Source: Spisula solida
Lineage: Eukaryota; Mollusca; Bivalvia; Venerida; Mactridae
NCBI GenBank assembly: GCA_947247005.1
Contig: OX365944.1
Location: forward strand, 6,150,501-6,214,500
Direction of reading: 5' to 3'
DNA: 64,000 bases
Part shown: piece by piece, positions 11,250 through 22,153 of the stretch
Layout: each line of letters opens with the position of its first letter
How positions within the stretch are numbered: position 1 is the first letter of the stretch
Notes under the pieces: model-generated
Database searches by the model: none
What the model saw: the letters and a program-made list of their open reading frames with translations, nothing else
What the model was told of the DNA's origin: nothing
Made by a program: the position numbers and the translations under genes

Positions 11250-11935
11250 AAAGCTGGTAGTGTTGGAAAGTCTCCTAGACATGCTTGTAGTGTTGTAAGG
11301 TCTCCAAGACATGATGGTAGAGATGGAATGTCTCCCAGACATGCTGATAGTGTTGGAAAGTCTCCCAGACATGCTGGTAATGTTCGAAGTCTCCCAGACA
11401 TAATTGTAGTGTTGGAAAGTCTCAAAGACATGATGGTAGTGTTGTAAGGTCTCCCAGACATGATGGTAGTGTTGGAAAGTATCCCAGACATGATGGTAGT
11501 GTTGGAAAGTCTCCCAGACATGATGGTAGTGTTGGTAAGTCTTGCAGACATGATGGTAGTGTTGGAAAGTCTCCCAGACATGATGGTAGTGTTGGTAAGT
11601 CTTGCAGACATGATGGTAGTGTTGGAAAGTCTCCCAGACATGATGGTGGTGTTGGAAAGTCTCCCAGACATGATGGTGGTGTTGGAAAGTCTCCCAGACA
11701 TGATGGTGGTGTTGGAAAGTCTCCCAGACATGATGGTGGTGTTGGAAAGTCTCCCAGACATGATGGTGGTGTTGGTAAGTCCTGCAGACATGATGGTGGT
11801 GTTGGAAAGTCTCCCGCACATGATGGTAGTGTTGGTAAGTCTCCCAGACATGATTATAATGTTGGAAAGTCTCCCAGAGAGGCTGGTAGTGTTGGAAGGT
11901 CTCCCAGACATGCTGGTAGATGTCTCCTATACATG
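11250..11935. repeat. Minisatellite, 30-bp unit, about 22 copies
   Basis: AGACATGATGGTAGTGTTGG plus AAAGTCTCCC repeats in strict 30-bp register. A variant with TTGCAGACATG and GGTAAGTC recurs every second unit around 11530-11620, hinting at a 60-bp higher-order unit. The central copies carry GGTGGTG instead of GGTAGTG. The ~200-codon frames on both strands are artefacts of the multiple-of-three period. Confidence 0.95.
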
Positions 11936-12654
11936 GGTCTTATGTTATGGAAAGTCAAATAATACATGTTATACCCAAGAAAAATAGAATTTAGACATAA
12001 GAGCTAACATGTTCTACAAGCCAGTTTCAGGTCAATAACCTGGCATTTTAAATAGTCCCACAAATTTGGACCTAAGGACAATAGGCAGAGCAATTATTGC
12101 ATTTATAAATTTAGTAACCCACCAAATTCTATTACTACATACTTCTCAATCTTACAATCTATATTTAGAGTAAACAAAGATAAAAAGCAATTTTGGGTGG
12201 TAACACAGTATTCTTGGAAATTTCGAAATCTGGGACATTTTGATTTCTGATAAATTTGGAATACTCACCGCATGCTTCATCAGGGCTGTTTCCAGAAAAC
12301 ATGACCTTACTCACCGCATGCTTCATCAGGGCTGTTTTCAGGAAACATGACCTAAGGATATGTTCCGAAATTATTATACAATTGATGCTAATAACAAATA
12401 TTATTAACAAATCATTTCAAATACACAACACACATCCGGGAATTCATTGCACTTTTCAAGCTGTCTGTGCTTTGAAAATGGATTTTCATTTTTTTTATTC
12501 AGAGTAAACTTTCCAGAAATTTCACACCCAATCGAGATATTATTACTTCTTTGCAAAAAGGAACATGGACACTTAATAACAAATGCAGCGACAAAAGCAC
12601 TTGATATAGGAAGTAGTTTTATTATACTTATTACAATTTTTCAACAAACATTCA
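11936..12654. other. AT-rich sequence with a 46-bp duplication
   Basis: ACTCACCGCATGCTTCATCA begins at 12263 and again at 12309, a tandem duplication of 46 bp with a few changes. The rest shows nothing recognised. Confidence 0.6.
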
Positions 12655-12740
12655 GTTGACCTGACCATTTTCCAGAAATTTATTTTACCTAACAGGTTTC
12701 CAGAAATTTATTTGACCTAACCAGTTTCCAGAAATTTATT
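12655..12740. repeat. Short tandem repeat, about 29-bp unit, 3 copies
   Basis: TTCCAGAAATTTATT preceded by GACCTAACCAG-like sequence occurs three times. Confidence 0.7.
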
Positions 12741-12774
12741 ACCAACTGGTTTTGCTCTTGCAAGCAACTGACAA

Positions 12775-12905
12775 CTTAATTATACCCCTGTGGAGGACGT
12801 GATGGTAGCCTTTGTCACACAAGAACATAACGTGTCCCAGTAATCGAACCTGATCGCTCAGATGACCAGGGAATACTCATCTACTGCGCTAATTGGGCAT
12901 GTACA
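12775..12905 (-). mobile_element. tRNA-derived SINE, minus strand
   Basis: On the minus strand the right part reads like a tRNA head, with an A-box-like TAGCGCAGTAG and a B-box-like GGTTCGATTAC in the right order and spacing. It is followed by a body running to about 12775. The head does not fold into a clean tRNA (the acceptor pairing is imperfect and the arms are degenerate), so I call it a SINE and not a tRNA gene. Confidence 0.6.
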
Positions 12906-14184
12906 TCTAAAATTAGTACCTCTCATGAGCAATTACTTAATTAGAAAAACCCTGAATTTAGTTTTTAGATGCATACTCTGGAGTATGGACACATAACATA
13001 ATTTTAACTTATATGATTCATGTAGAGTACAATATATTTACATTCTTAAGCAGTGGTAAATTGTAATCTGGTTGGCTGGACTAAATCATCAAAATTTTCT
13101 TCAGCTTTAGATGTATGTTGCCAGTTTGCCTATGCCTACCTGTCAGTGACATGGGCAGTGGAACAAATGTGTGCAATGACCTCAAAAACTAGTTCACATC
13201 TCAAATGTAATGTCCTCAAAACTAAATATAAATTGAGTTGACACAAAAAGTGTTAAGATTTAAGAGAAGGTGTACTTTAACTTAACAATTCAGGTCATTC
13301 ACAAAATAGAAAGGCATGCTGCCGAGCTTTACCGACAGAGCTTACACTTGAGCCATTGAATGTAAGTTCTAAAATGGCACACATGTCATTTAAGACTGTT
13401 TACTGATCCAATATACATGTAACACAAGCTATAAACTATCATTTTATCAAGACACTTATTATTTTTGCAATATGATTACTGCACAGGCATTGTTGGGTAT
13501 TTGTACAATGCAAAGTTGAAACAAAGTGATAATCAATTGCACAAGTAAGATACTTAAATGTTGAAATAAAAATAAGATTTTTACTAATGCGTAAGCTGCT
13601 GAATTTGGATGGCAATTCTTCTTTTTTGGGCCCAAGAAGGGTAACCCCATTTATTCTCCCCGTCCAATATTTTAAGGGGCCAATTCTTGTCCAATACAAT
13701 GACTGGTGTTGGATGGCTGATTTTGGTATATTAATAAATATTAAGACACAATTTGGATGGTGATATTTGCTAAAAAAAATTGCATAAAGTAAAAGTCAAA
13801 TTAGGATTTCAAATATATAACAAGGGAGATAACTGTAACAAAATAATGCAAAATTTCAAAATCCAAATAGTTCAAAATCTGACATAATGATACTCACGAA
13901 TCCTTCACATACATATGATCAACTATCATCTAAACATCAATCATATAGAACAGTTCATCAACCGTATGGTGCAGGTTCTAGACGGCAGACGCAGATTTCT
14001 GATGATTGGCCGATCTGATGCAGCCGACAGAGAAATATAGAAATATATAATAGCATGTCTAACTGCAAAAAGCCTGACCATTGCACCACATTGCAGCAAT
14101 GCATGTAACTGAACATAGACCTACTTAGAACATTGCAACATCTACTTATTTTTTTTATTTTATGTTTTAAATACCGAGCATAGC
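12906..14184. other. Unique sequence, nothing firm recognised
   Basis: Open frames at 13053-13241 and 13439-13699 lack convincing splice sites or protein-like composition. At about 13095 a pyrimidine-rich TTTTCTTCAG precedes an open frame, but all reading options are ambiguous. Confidence 0.35.
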
Positions 14185-14300
14185 CTTTTTTGCTAGTCAG
14201 CTTTCTGTTGAAATATACCAGGCATAAGAGTGCCTACACTCGTATTTGAACCCAGGTCGCAAGATTAGATAGCAAGCACGCTAACCATTGAGCTACGAAA
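14185..14300 (-). mobile_element. tRNA-derived SINE, family shared with 27105-27275
   Basis: On the minus strand the head has GTAGCTCAATGGTTAG (A box) and GGGTTCAAATACG (B box), then a body with AGGCACTC and CAGAAAGCTGACTAGC. The body is shared with 27105-27275, so this is a repeated SINE family. The tRNA part retains cloverleaf-like spacing, but its continuation into a shared body argues against a functional tRNA. Confidence 0.65.
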
Positions 14301-15012
14301 ATTCAAAAAAAATGTTTACTCTCCATTCAGAAAATTTGGGGGCCAATATATATATATTAGCTGGGAGAACCCTGGAATGTTTGTTTCCAGAATGAAATTA
14401 ACTAGAGGAAGCATATGGTTTTCTGAGTCGAATCGCGAATTCCTAAAATTTGCTCACGCATGAAAAACCATGAATGAATGAGATGAAAATAGCTCCGAGA
14501 CTGTAGATAATTTGTAGATAAGAAAAAGGCATTTCCTTTCTTCACCAACTCTCCCACAGCGAGATAAATAAATACCCTGCAGCATCTCCCAACTCCCTGT
14601 AATGTTTCGGTAATCAATTCAAACCGGAAATGTAACAAGGAACAGGAATTTACAACAAATATGTCAGAGGTTTGGAGAAAAATGCATTCAATTGCAATTG
14701 ATTAAGGAGAAATGCTATCAACGAAATGTGAAAATAGTTTCTTGATTACAGAAAAACACAAATTCTGGATTTATTTATTGAAATGGTAAGAATAGGTGAT
14801 CCAAAACCCATGCATTAGCCATTTCAGTAAACTAGAGCCAAACATGATGTGTTAGTTTTAGCATACAGAACATCATTAATTAGTATCGCTGTCAAATATT
14901 TTCATTGTTCACATTAATACATTGCGGTATTGGAGCTGTTCCCAGTACTCCGACAGTAATTTAAGCCATGTACAGAGGTAATCCAATCTAGTACAAGTTC
15001 CAGGAGTAAAAC
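14301..15012. other. AT-rich unique sequence, nothing recognised
   Basis: There is a short (TA)n run near 14350. No gene or repeat is recognised otherwise. Confidence 0.4.
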
Positions 15013-15195
15013 TACGGTAACACCTCTCTTAAGAGCAACATCCTTCGAGAAATACAAAGTTTGGTTGTTAGACAGAGGTTGCTCTGGAGAATTGGTAGTA
15101 AAAAGTTACTTCCAGAACAAAATTGTAAAACTACAAATGTTGCTAACGCGAGGTTTGTGCTCAAGAGAGGGCTGCTCTGGAGAGGTGGCACTGTA
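15013..15195. mobile_element. MITE, TACRGT...CACCTCTC ends (copy 1)
   Basis: The left end TACGGTAACACCTCTCTTAA is matched inversely by GAGAGGTGGCACTGTA at the right. Internal GAGCAAC and GTTGCTCTGG motifs add further pairing. A second copy with the same ends lies at 41304-41479. It is non-coding and about 180 bp. Confidence 0.65.
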
Positions 15196-15464
15196 CAATA
15201 AAAAGTCGAGGTAAAGTAAATATCACCTCAACAGTTAGACCACCTGAACCATAAGACCATAATTTTCCAATCCATCTTCACTGTTTCGCTGTTTTAGTTA
15301 CATCATTCCCATAGTTATAGCATACAGTCCAGAGAATTTGACACGACTCTCAAACTTCTATTTGCATAATTTAACAGCTGATGTATTGTCTATATTTGTA
15401 ATCCCGGTTGTATGTTTTCATAAGCGGGGACTATCACGAAGACGCTCAAGGTGTAATACCAACC

Positions 15465-15590
15465 CAAATCTAAAGGACCGATATTGCACGATTTGCTCGG
15501 GCAAATTTATATATTCAACGCGAGTACCTTGTAATATATGCATTCATAAAGGTCAGGATCATGTCAAATTCAATGTGCTATACATATACA
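15465..15590. repeat. Dispersed repeat B, copy 1
   Basis: GATATTGCACGATTTGCTCG and the following ~100 bp (TATTCAACGC, ACCTTGTAATATAT, GGTCAGGATCATGTCAAATT) match 27525-27640 with small differences. No coding frame is shared, and the element type is unknown. Confidence 0.7.
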
Positions 15591-15793
15591 GTCCAGGAAA
15601 ACAGGGTAGGTGAATAAATCAGCGACCATTCATAAACTGAAAAATTGTTGAGAAACAGCGTAAATCCCCGAATAAGCAAATAAATACACAATCAAAGGTA
15701 CAATGGTCATCTTATAATAGAGGTTTTACTGTACCTTAAAACTGGCATAAAGATGTTTGGTACAATAACCTCCAAACAGCCAAAAAATTACAA

Positions 15794-16821
15794 TACGTGG
15801 GTCATTCAATAAATTCGTAGACTGTGTTAATCATTTAAACATCTGATGACTCAGAGAAAAACAAACTACATCACGTTTAACTACAGCCTTTCGGACACAA
15901 GTGCTGAAAATATTGAGTAAAACAACGCTTTTTCAAAGAAAATATGGCTAAAATATAAATATCACCATACCAGTACCACCACACACCGCAATTTATTATC
16001 TGACGTCAGCGACGTATTTGACGTTTTGCTGTTTCTCAAAGGGTAGCACGAAATGAATTATGTTATTAACATAGAACTAAACATATACATTCAAAGTGTA
16101 TATGATTTAACATATCTTCCACAATATCTTAGATAGTCTAAGTGAAGGATTAAGGCTTGGCATAATGGTTGTATATTAAAAAGAAAACACCTCGCATATT
16201 TCGATGAACGTTGCATGGAACGTCACTACGTTTGCCTGTCTGCACTTCCCTGTGCCGTTTTCAATACCATGCTGCGCTTCAGAAATTTGTTTTTGCCACT
16301 TAAACACAAGACCAATGCATGCTGTGTGTTCTCCCTTCGCTCTCTGTAACAGCTCTAGTGTGTCTGTTGTGTTTTTCCAAGCCCCATGCACTATTCAATA
16401 GTCGTATGAATTTCCTTGCGCAAAGAAATAGACATTTTCACGTTATTGAAAACACAACTCGCCTTAATAAAAACGTTTTTAATTTACATTCCGACGTCCA
16501 AATAACTTAATAATTTCATGAAATGTCATGATTATATTTTGTAATAATTTGGCAGAAACATTGGAATGTGCATTACCTTAGTCGGAATTTATGAATAGTT
16601 GAACAAATGAAAAAAACATGTTACGTCGGTCGGGGGTGGTAGCGCGTTACTATGGTAATACAATGGCTGATGACATGATACTCGTTTGCACTATTGACGA
16701 TAAATTTGTATTGACTGTTGGTAATAAGTTACTGTTTGTTATGCTATAAGAAAGTATTGTTAAAACGCAATAATAATCAAATGAGAGCGATTGTCTACGT
16801 ATATATTGAATGACCCACGTA
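15794..16821 (-). mobile_element. Degenerate mariner-like DNA transposon
   Basis: TACGTGGGTCATTCAATAAA at 15794 is matched inversely by the end at 16793-16821 (27 of 29 bases), and both ends sit on TA, the mariner target. On the minus strand, 16391-16176 has an open frame with LELLQRAKGEH and VFKWQKQ strings, and these resemble the N-terminal helix-turn-helix of mariner transposases. The rest of the ~1-kb interior shows no intact catalytic domain, and the element is shorter than the usual ~1.3 kb. I read it as an inactive copy. A related end lies at 32869-32898. Confidence 0.65.
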
Positions 16822-17023
16822 TTACGCAATACTCAGAACTTATTACCCAATACTCAGAACTTCCTAAACAGTAATTACAATATTACAATATTTCACGATA
16901 CTCAGAACTTATTACGCAATACTCAAAACTTTTTATGCAATACTCAGAACTTCCTAAACAATAATTACAATATTTCACGCAATACTCAGAACTTATTACG
17001 CCATACTCAGAACTTCATATTTC
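16822..17023. repeat. Irregular array of an 18-20-bp unit between two transposon ends
   Basis: ACGCAATACTCAGAACTTAT and variants recur about nine times, partly within a longer period that includes CCTAAACAATAATTACAATA. The array starts directly after the mariner-like right end and stops where the fold-back element begins. Confidence 0.8.
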
Positions 17024-17437
17024 ACAATACTACATGACTTTTGGCTACAGTTACAAGGCGAAATTTGTAAACATTGGAAAAACAAAAATAGCCATAAGTA
17101 TTTTATTTCTTCATCGATTTCTATGAAATATATGCATCGCTAAGGGAACATTATTTGCTTTCCATAAAAAAGTTACTTTTCAGCAGCATGACCGATTTTT
17201 CCAGCACCCTGTGAAACTTGCATTTTCCACGGTTTCACAAGGTGTTAGACAAAACGGCACATCAGCTGAAAAATATTTTATATGTCATGGAAAACAAATA
17301 AATTTCCCCTTAGTGTGGTGCATATTTCATAGAAATCGATAAAGAAATAAAATACATATGGCTATCTTCGTTTTCCAATGTTTACAAATTTCTGTAACTG
17401 TAACTTGTAACTGTAGCCAAAAGTCACATGGTATTGT
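17024..17437. mobile_element. Long fold-back (near-complete palindrome), 414 bp
   Basis: The two halves are inverse copies over almost the whole length. ACAATAC and CATGACTTTTGGCTACAG at the left pair with the right end (CTGTAGCCAAAAGTCACATG). Inner blocks such as ATTTGTAAACATTGG and ATCGATTTCTATGAAATAT also pair, and the arms nearly meet around 17228 (GTGAAAC/GTTTCAC). There is a small indel near 17070. The structure fits a fold-back or hairpin MITE; a transcript would form a long double-stranded RNA. No protein is coded. Confidence 0.8.
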
Positions 17438-18496
17438 TACACTGAATATTCAGAACAGCAATATTCAGACCTTCATAAACAGCTATCTAAGGAAAGGGAG
17501 AATACCCACGCAAGTTGACAATTCAAAGGGAGGTAATCATAACATGTTAACTATGTTTTCAATAATTGCTATAAACAGATGTAGGACTATTCCCCATGGT
17601 GGATGTAATTTGGACTGTTCACAGCATCATCTAGGTAATGTATTCAACCAATTTACAAAGCAATTCATCAAATATTGACAATGCTAGCACATACAAACTA
17701 CCCAATGATCAATAAGTGTATGAAATCAAATATTCATGGACAACATAAAAAGGGAGGTAACTTTTTTGAAAAGAAGTTTATCAAGGGAAGTAATTTAGAA
17801 ACAAAATATGTTTTTCAAGGGAAGTAATTTGGAAAAGAAGATTTTTTTCATAACTCGAGAGAAAATCTCAAAACATCAGCAATATGTCACTTTAATTGAA
17901 ATAATTATTATTTCTGACATTTTCTATATCTTTTATATAACAAGGAAGCAACTACCATTTTATTTTGCGTAAAAATATAAACATGTGTGTTGTAATTAGT
18001 TTTAGAGGTCATGGCAGACGACCTCAAAAAGGCCATCACCTTTGTTGCAAGTGCTGGAGCATAAGTGAAAAACTAACAAGGAGATGAGGTCCAATACTTT
18101 TTTAGTTCTATACTAACCACATATAACTGTAAAAAGATAATATTAAGTTGGAGAGGGAAGGCAGCATTCAACTTAACCAGCCGAGCACAGAAAACATAAA
18201 AATACATACAAGGCACAATGCCCAACTGAACAAGTAAATGATCTGCCTAAGTAAAAGCTGTCGAAAAGCAGAATGAACTAGTTTCAGCAATCAAATAGCT
18301 GAATGCCCAAGCTGAATGACCCAGTTCCAACAGTTAAACGGCTGAAATACCTAGTTCTAGCTAGAAATACCTAGTTTTAAACCTCACTTTAAAGGTCTTT
18401 AAGGCCATCTCAAAATGATGAACATATTTTTCAAGTGCATTTTTAATGTACAATCCTATTTCCTGACATACTATATTGTATTTCTGTCAAACCAGT
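17438..18496. other. AT-rich sequence, AAGGGAAGTAA motifs, nothing firm
   Basis: AAGGGAGGTAAC or AAGGGAAGTAAT motifs recur at about 17528, 17751, 17785 and 17818. Near 18011 a short frame starting ATGGCAGACGACCTC runs 17 codons to a stop; it looks protein-like but is too short to call. Confidence 0.35.
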
Positions 18497-18600
18497 GCCT
18501 GACCCCTCCTCAGATGGTTCAGCTTAAATGGTAGAAGTTCCTCACATGGTTCAGCCACAATTAGAAGTTCCTCACATGGTTCAGCCACAAATAGCAGCAA
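18497..18600. repeat. Short tandem repeat, about 29-bp unit, 3 copies
   Basis: GTTCCTCACATGGTTCAGCC repeats with an earlier degraded copy (CCTCAGATGGTTCAGC). It lies just left of the transposon end at 18623. Confidence 0.65.
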
Positions 18601-18622
18601 GATGTTAAGAAGGAAAGATTGA

Positions 18623-19074
18623 CAGGGTTCCCACAAATTTTCTAAGACAAAATTCCCTGACTTTTCCCTGATTTTTCCCTGACCACAGAGCAGTTTTCCC
18701 TGACTTTTTAGAGCGATCGGGCGACATCAGCATCTTTTTCTTAGAGCAAAATATGGCAAGAAAATAGAGAAAGGGAGGCAATATTTGCTCTATATGGAAC
18801 AAAAGAGTTTAGGTTAGCAGTATGTTGATTAACATTAATTAAATACAACTTAGAAATAATCTGAGTGAGCATAGCGAGTGAGAATTTTTTTCAGTTGTAT
18901 TTTCTTCATAGGAAATGACACTTAGCGACAGCTTCAATGAAAAATTCCCTGACTTTTCCCTGACTTTTGCTAAATTTCTAAATTTCCCTGACTAATTTCA
19001 TAATTCCCTGACTTTTCCCTGACCTTGAAAAAAATATGTTTTTCCCTGACTTTTCCCTGACCGTGGGAACCCTG
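18623..19074. mobile_element. Element with CAGGGTTCCCAC ends and TTCCCTGAC subrepeats
   Basis: CAGGGTTCCCAC (18623-18634) is the exact inverse of GTGGGAACCCTG (19063-19074). The string TTCCCTGAC or TTTCCCTGA occurs roughly a dozen times, clustered near both ends, all in the same orientation. No transposase is present. The middle (18680-18930) is unlike the ends and could be captured or ancestral sequence. Confidence 0.7.
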
Positions 19075-19230
19075 ATTGAAAACTACTTCTGTTTTAGAAA
19101 AGGGAATGAACCCACAACCTTTCCATTTATGAAAAGCCTTTAATCATCCAGATCCCATACACATGATTTATGGAATAGTCTTGCATAATATAAGTATATG
19201 TGTGGGGGATGTGGGCATGGATGCACATAC

Positions 19231-19430
19231 AGCCATCAAAGCTGTATAAATACACCAACCTTTCACCAAGCCATCAAAGCTGTATAAATACACCAACCTT
19301 TCACCAAGCCACCAAAGCTGTATAAATACACCAACCTTTCACCAAGCCATCAAAGCTGTATAAATACACCAACCTTTCACCAAGCCATCAAAGCTGTAAA
19401 AATGCACCAACCTTTCACCAAGCATGCACC
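19231..19430. repeat. Minisatellite, 38-bp unit, 5 copies
   Basis: GCCATCAAAGCTGTATAAAT followed by ACACCAACCTTTCACCAA recurs at 19233, 19271, 19309, 19347 and 19385, exactly 38 bp apart. Confidence 0.9.
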
Positions 19431-20463
19431 AACTGACAGCCATCAAAGTTGCATAAATACTGGTGAAATACTTAGTTTTAGCAGTCAGAAGTCCTAAAAA
19501 GTTGAAAATTAACAGTAATAAAAAGTTGAATGTCAAGTTAAATAAAAGCTTTCACCCAGCATGCACCGACAGACGGACAGACAAAGGTGTATCTTCAAGT
19601 TAACCTTCCAGCCAAAAGAAAGACTTAAGCACTATATAAGTAAGAGAAATAAACTGATAAAAATGTTATCTCTGATCAGGGCACTGAATAATTATAGTCT
19701 CTGCATTTGTAATCAAATGGACTGAATTACACTTAAATAAGTCAACAAAATTTTTTAAAAGAACGGTTCAAAGGTTTTAACACCATGTACCCAGCTTGAG
19801 CAATGCAATCTTGCATAGCAAATATACTTATTTCTCTATTTCAAGGGGAAATAATGCGAAGTGGCGTTAATTACCCATTCACTACTCTACATTATCCCCA
19901 GTTCCAAGGAAAGATAACTCTGTGATTCCTACATACCACCAACTGACAGGGATTACGGTTGCTTCCAGAGACAGATAATGATAACGGGATACGGATGTAC
20001 TTTTAACAACATACTTAACACATTGCCCTATGATGTTCCAACAGTAATTTTCATTTAGTTCTACATGTGGGAATTCCTCACCATTTTGTTTTTTTTCTGT
20101 TCCACATCATACATTGATGAGGAGAGGAGAGGGGGGTGTATCATAGCAGTGTTGAACTTATCATTGGTCTACATCCTGTACACACAATGACCCACAATTA
20201 TAACAGTACATTTCTTACTACTACAAGTACATGATTATTGTAAATCTTGGTTCTATAATACATCCAACATTCTCTCTACTATACTACTCACAATTTGATA
20301 AGGCTCTACAAATATTCCATGCAGATATTTTGGAAATGTGGCAAAACTGATGGAATTTTCAGAAAACATAATAATATTGCTCATAATATTGCATGCGCAA
20401 TATTGTAAACAAATAAAATTTGCTTAAAAATGTGCCATCTAGGTGGTGACACCTAGTCTCGAT
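19431..20463. other. AT-rich unique sequence, nothing recognised
   Basis: No array, transposon end or exon was recognised. Confidence 0.4.
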
Positions 20464-20640
20464 CTACTTTTTAAGCTGCGTTATAGCATCTGTATTAGCA
20501 GAATGTGGTCTGAAATTTGGTAGTTCCAGTCTTTCAGGTATATCTTATATGTTATTCTTAAATGCCACAAGCGCTGAAGCCAGTTGGCTTATCAGTTCCT
20601 TGGAAATTGACGACATAGTGTCAATGTATGCCAAATTCAT
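20464..20640 (-). pseudogene. Protein-like frame with one in-frame stop, unknown family
   Basis: From the ATG at 20640 the minus strand reads 58 codons to a TAG at 20464, broken by one TAA after 31 codons. The two parts contain SISKELISQLASALVAFKNN and ERLELPNFRPHSANTDAI. The mix of charged and hydrophobic residues continuing in the same frame after the stop looks like decayed coding DNA. I do not recognise the family; a retroelement Gag-like or host-derived fragment is possible. No flanking splice sites were found. Confidence 0.3.
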
Positions 20641-21595
20641 TGCATGAATTCCGTAATTTTAGCAACTAGCTGACTAGATAATATTTTAACATTTTTGCAA
20701 GGTATGTAAGACAGGCGAAAGATTGTTTCCTGAACCCTTATCAAATTTTGAGTAGTATATATACACAACATAGTAGGAACATGATTATACGCATACATAT
20801 AATGGATGATAAAAAACCATTTGTAACTCTTTTTATTCTATTCCTGGGGACTATTTTCAAAAAACACCACTTAAACCAAGATGATAAAAACAACCATATT
20901 GATGAAAAAAATAATGATAAAATAATGATTTATATCATTACCATTACTAATAAGTAATGAAACTAATAAGTAATGAAACTAATAATGATGAGCATGAAAT
21001 GATGACTGAAATTGATAGTATTATGATGATGTTAATCCTGATGATGAAATTTATTGTGATGAAAATTTTGATCATGATCAATTTCATCATAATGTCAATC
21101 GTTATCAATTTCATCATAATATAAATAATTATCAATGATGTCAAGAATGGAACAAAATAAAAGTTGTTGGTAGCAATGATAGCAGTAGCACCAACAAGCA
21201 GCAGAATTATCAATACTTGCCCTGTTTATGTAACCAAGGCAACCAACATCAATCACATAATCTGGAATATTTTATCCAAAACCTCTCATCAAAGTCATTA
21301 TTAGAATAATCATTGTAAAACCAAATGTACAAGAAATTATTACAAAACGAAGAACTTACATAATGGTAAAACATATCCTGTTGCCATGGATATACATGAA
21401 ATTACTCAAAAAGTTGTACCCCCTGGAGAAATTGCACCTTATTTACATGGTGTACCATAGAATCAGGGCTGTATATACAACATCTGCCTCCAACATGAAG
21501 GAATCTGAGTTGTATGTTAATCCAAGATCTCATCACGATAATGTCTTTGAACTATCTGAATAAATCCAGCACAATTATCCTCCCTTAAAGGAAGA
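20641..21595. other. AT-rich sequence with degenerate GAT/ATC runs
   Basis: Between about 20870 and 21150 the sequence is a low-complexity mixture of GAT/ATG and ATC/CAT triplets, including two close copies of CTAATAAGTAATGAAA (near 20945-20980). TTTCATCATAAT repeats and a GATCATGATC palindrome lie near 21071. The frames open here are products of low complexity. Confidence 0.6.
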
Positions 21596-21805
21596 ATGTC
21601 ACTGAAAGACTAACTTGTGAATGACCTGAACAGTGGAAGCATGTCACTGAAAGACTAACTTGTGAATGACCTGAACAGTGGAAGCATGTCACTCAAAGAC
21701 TAACTTGTGAATGACCCATAACTGTGACCTGAACAGTGGAAGCATGTCACTCAAAGACTAACTTGTGAATGACCCATACCTGTGACCTGAACAGTGACCT
21801 TGGAA
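21596..21805. repeat. Tandem repeat, 45-bp unit with a 58-bp variant, 4 copies
   Basis: ATGTCACTGAAAGACTAACT begins at 21596, 21641, 21686 and 21744. The first two spacings are 45 bp. The later copies carry an extra 13-bp block (CCATAACTGTGA or CCATACCTGTGA), giving 58 bp. Confidence 0.85.
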
Positions 21806-21862
21806 GTACAGACCCGTGGATGATGCAAAATGACAAATTGAATTAGCTCTGGTCTATCCGAA

Positions 21863-22153
21863 ACAGCAACATGGAAACAATTGTTTTTTATAATGCAGAG
21901 AGTTGGCTTCAGAGGAACACCACAAACAGCAACATGGACATAATTGTGTCTTGCTTTGCAGAGAGTTGGCTTCAGAGGAACACCACAAACAGCAACATGG
22001 ACATATTTGTGTCTTGCTTTGCAGAGAGTTGGCTTCAGAGGAACACCACAAACAGCAACATGGACATATTTGTGTCTTGCTTTGCATATAGTTGGCTTCA
22101 GAGGAACACCACAAACAGCAACATGGACATAATTGTGTCTTGCTTTGCATATA
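21863..22153. repeat. Minisatellite, 63-bp unit, left part (about 4.5 copies)
   Basis: AGTTGGCTTCAGAGGAACAC recurs at 21901, 21964, 22027 and 22090, exactly 63 bp apart. The array is interrupted at 22154 by a transposon and resumes at 22801. All frames stay open because 63 is a multiple of three; none is a gene. Confidence 0.95.

Noticed and set aside
11199..11987. 175-232-codon frames on both strands, one rich in HHHH
   Set aside because: They are products of the 30-bp array; the His runs are translations of CATCATCAC-type repeat DNA on the minus strand.
12775..12905. tRNA gene on the minus strand
   Set aside because: The boxes are present, but stem pairing is imperfect and a SINE-like body follows.
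14185..14300. tRNA gene on the minus strand
   Set aside because: It has A and B boxes, but the tRNA part continues into a body shared with another SINE copy and lacks a clean acceptor stem.
19080..19150. tRNA-like GGGTTCATTCCC on the minus strand
   Set aside because: There is only a weak B-box match, with no A box at the right distance.
20870..21150. Coding frames in the GAT/ATC-rich segment
   Set aside because: The frames follow from low-complexity triplet runs on both strands.
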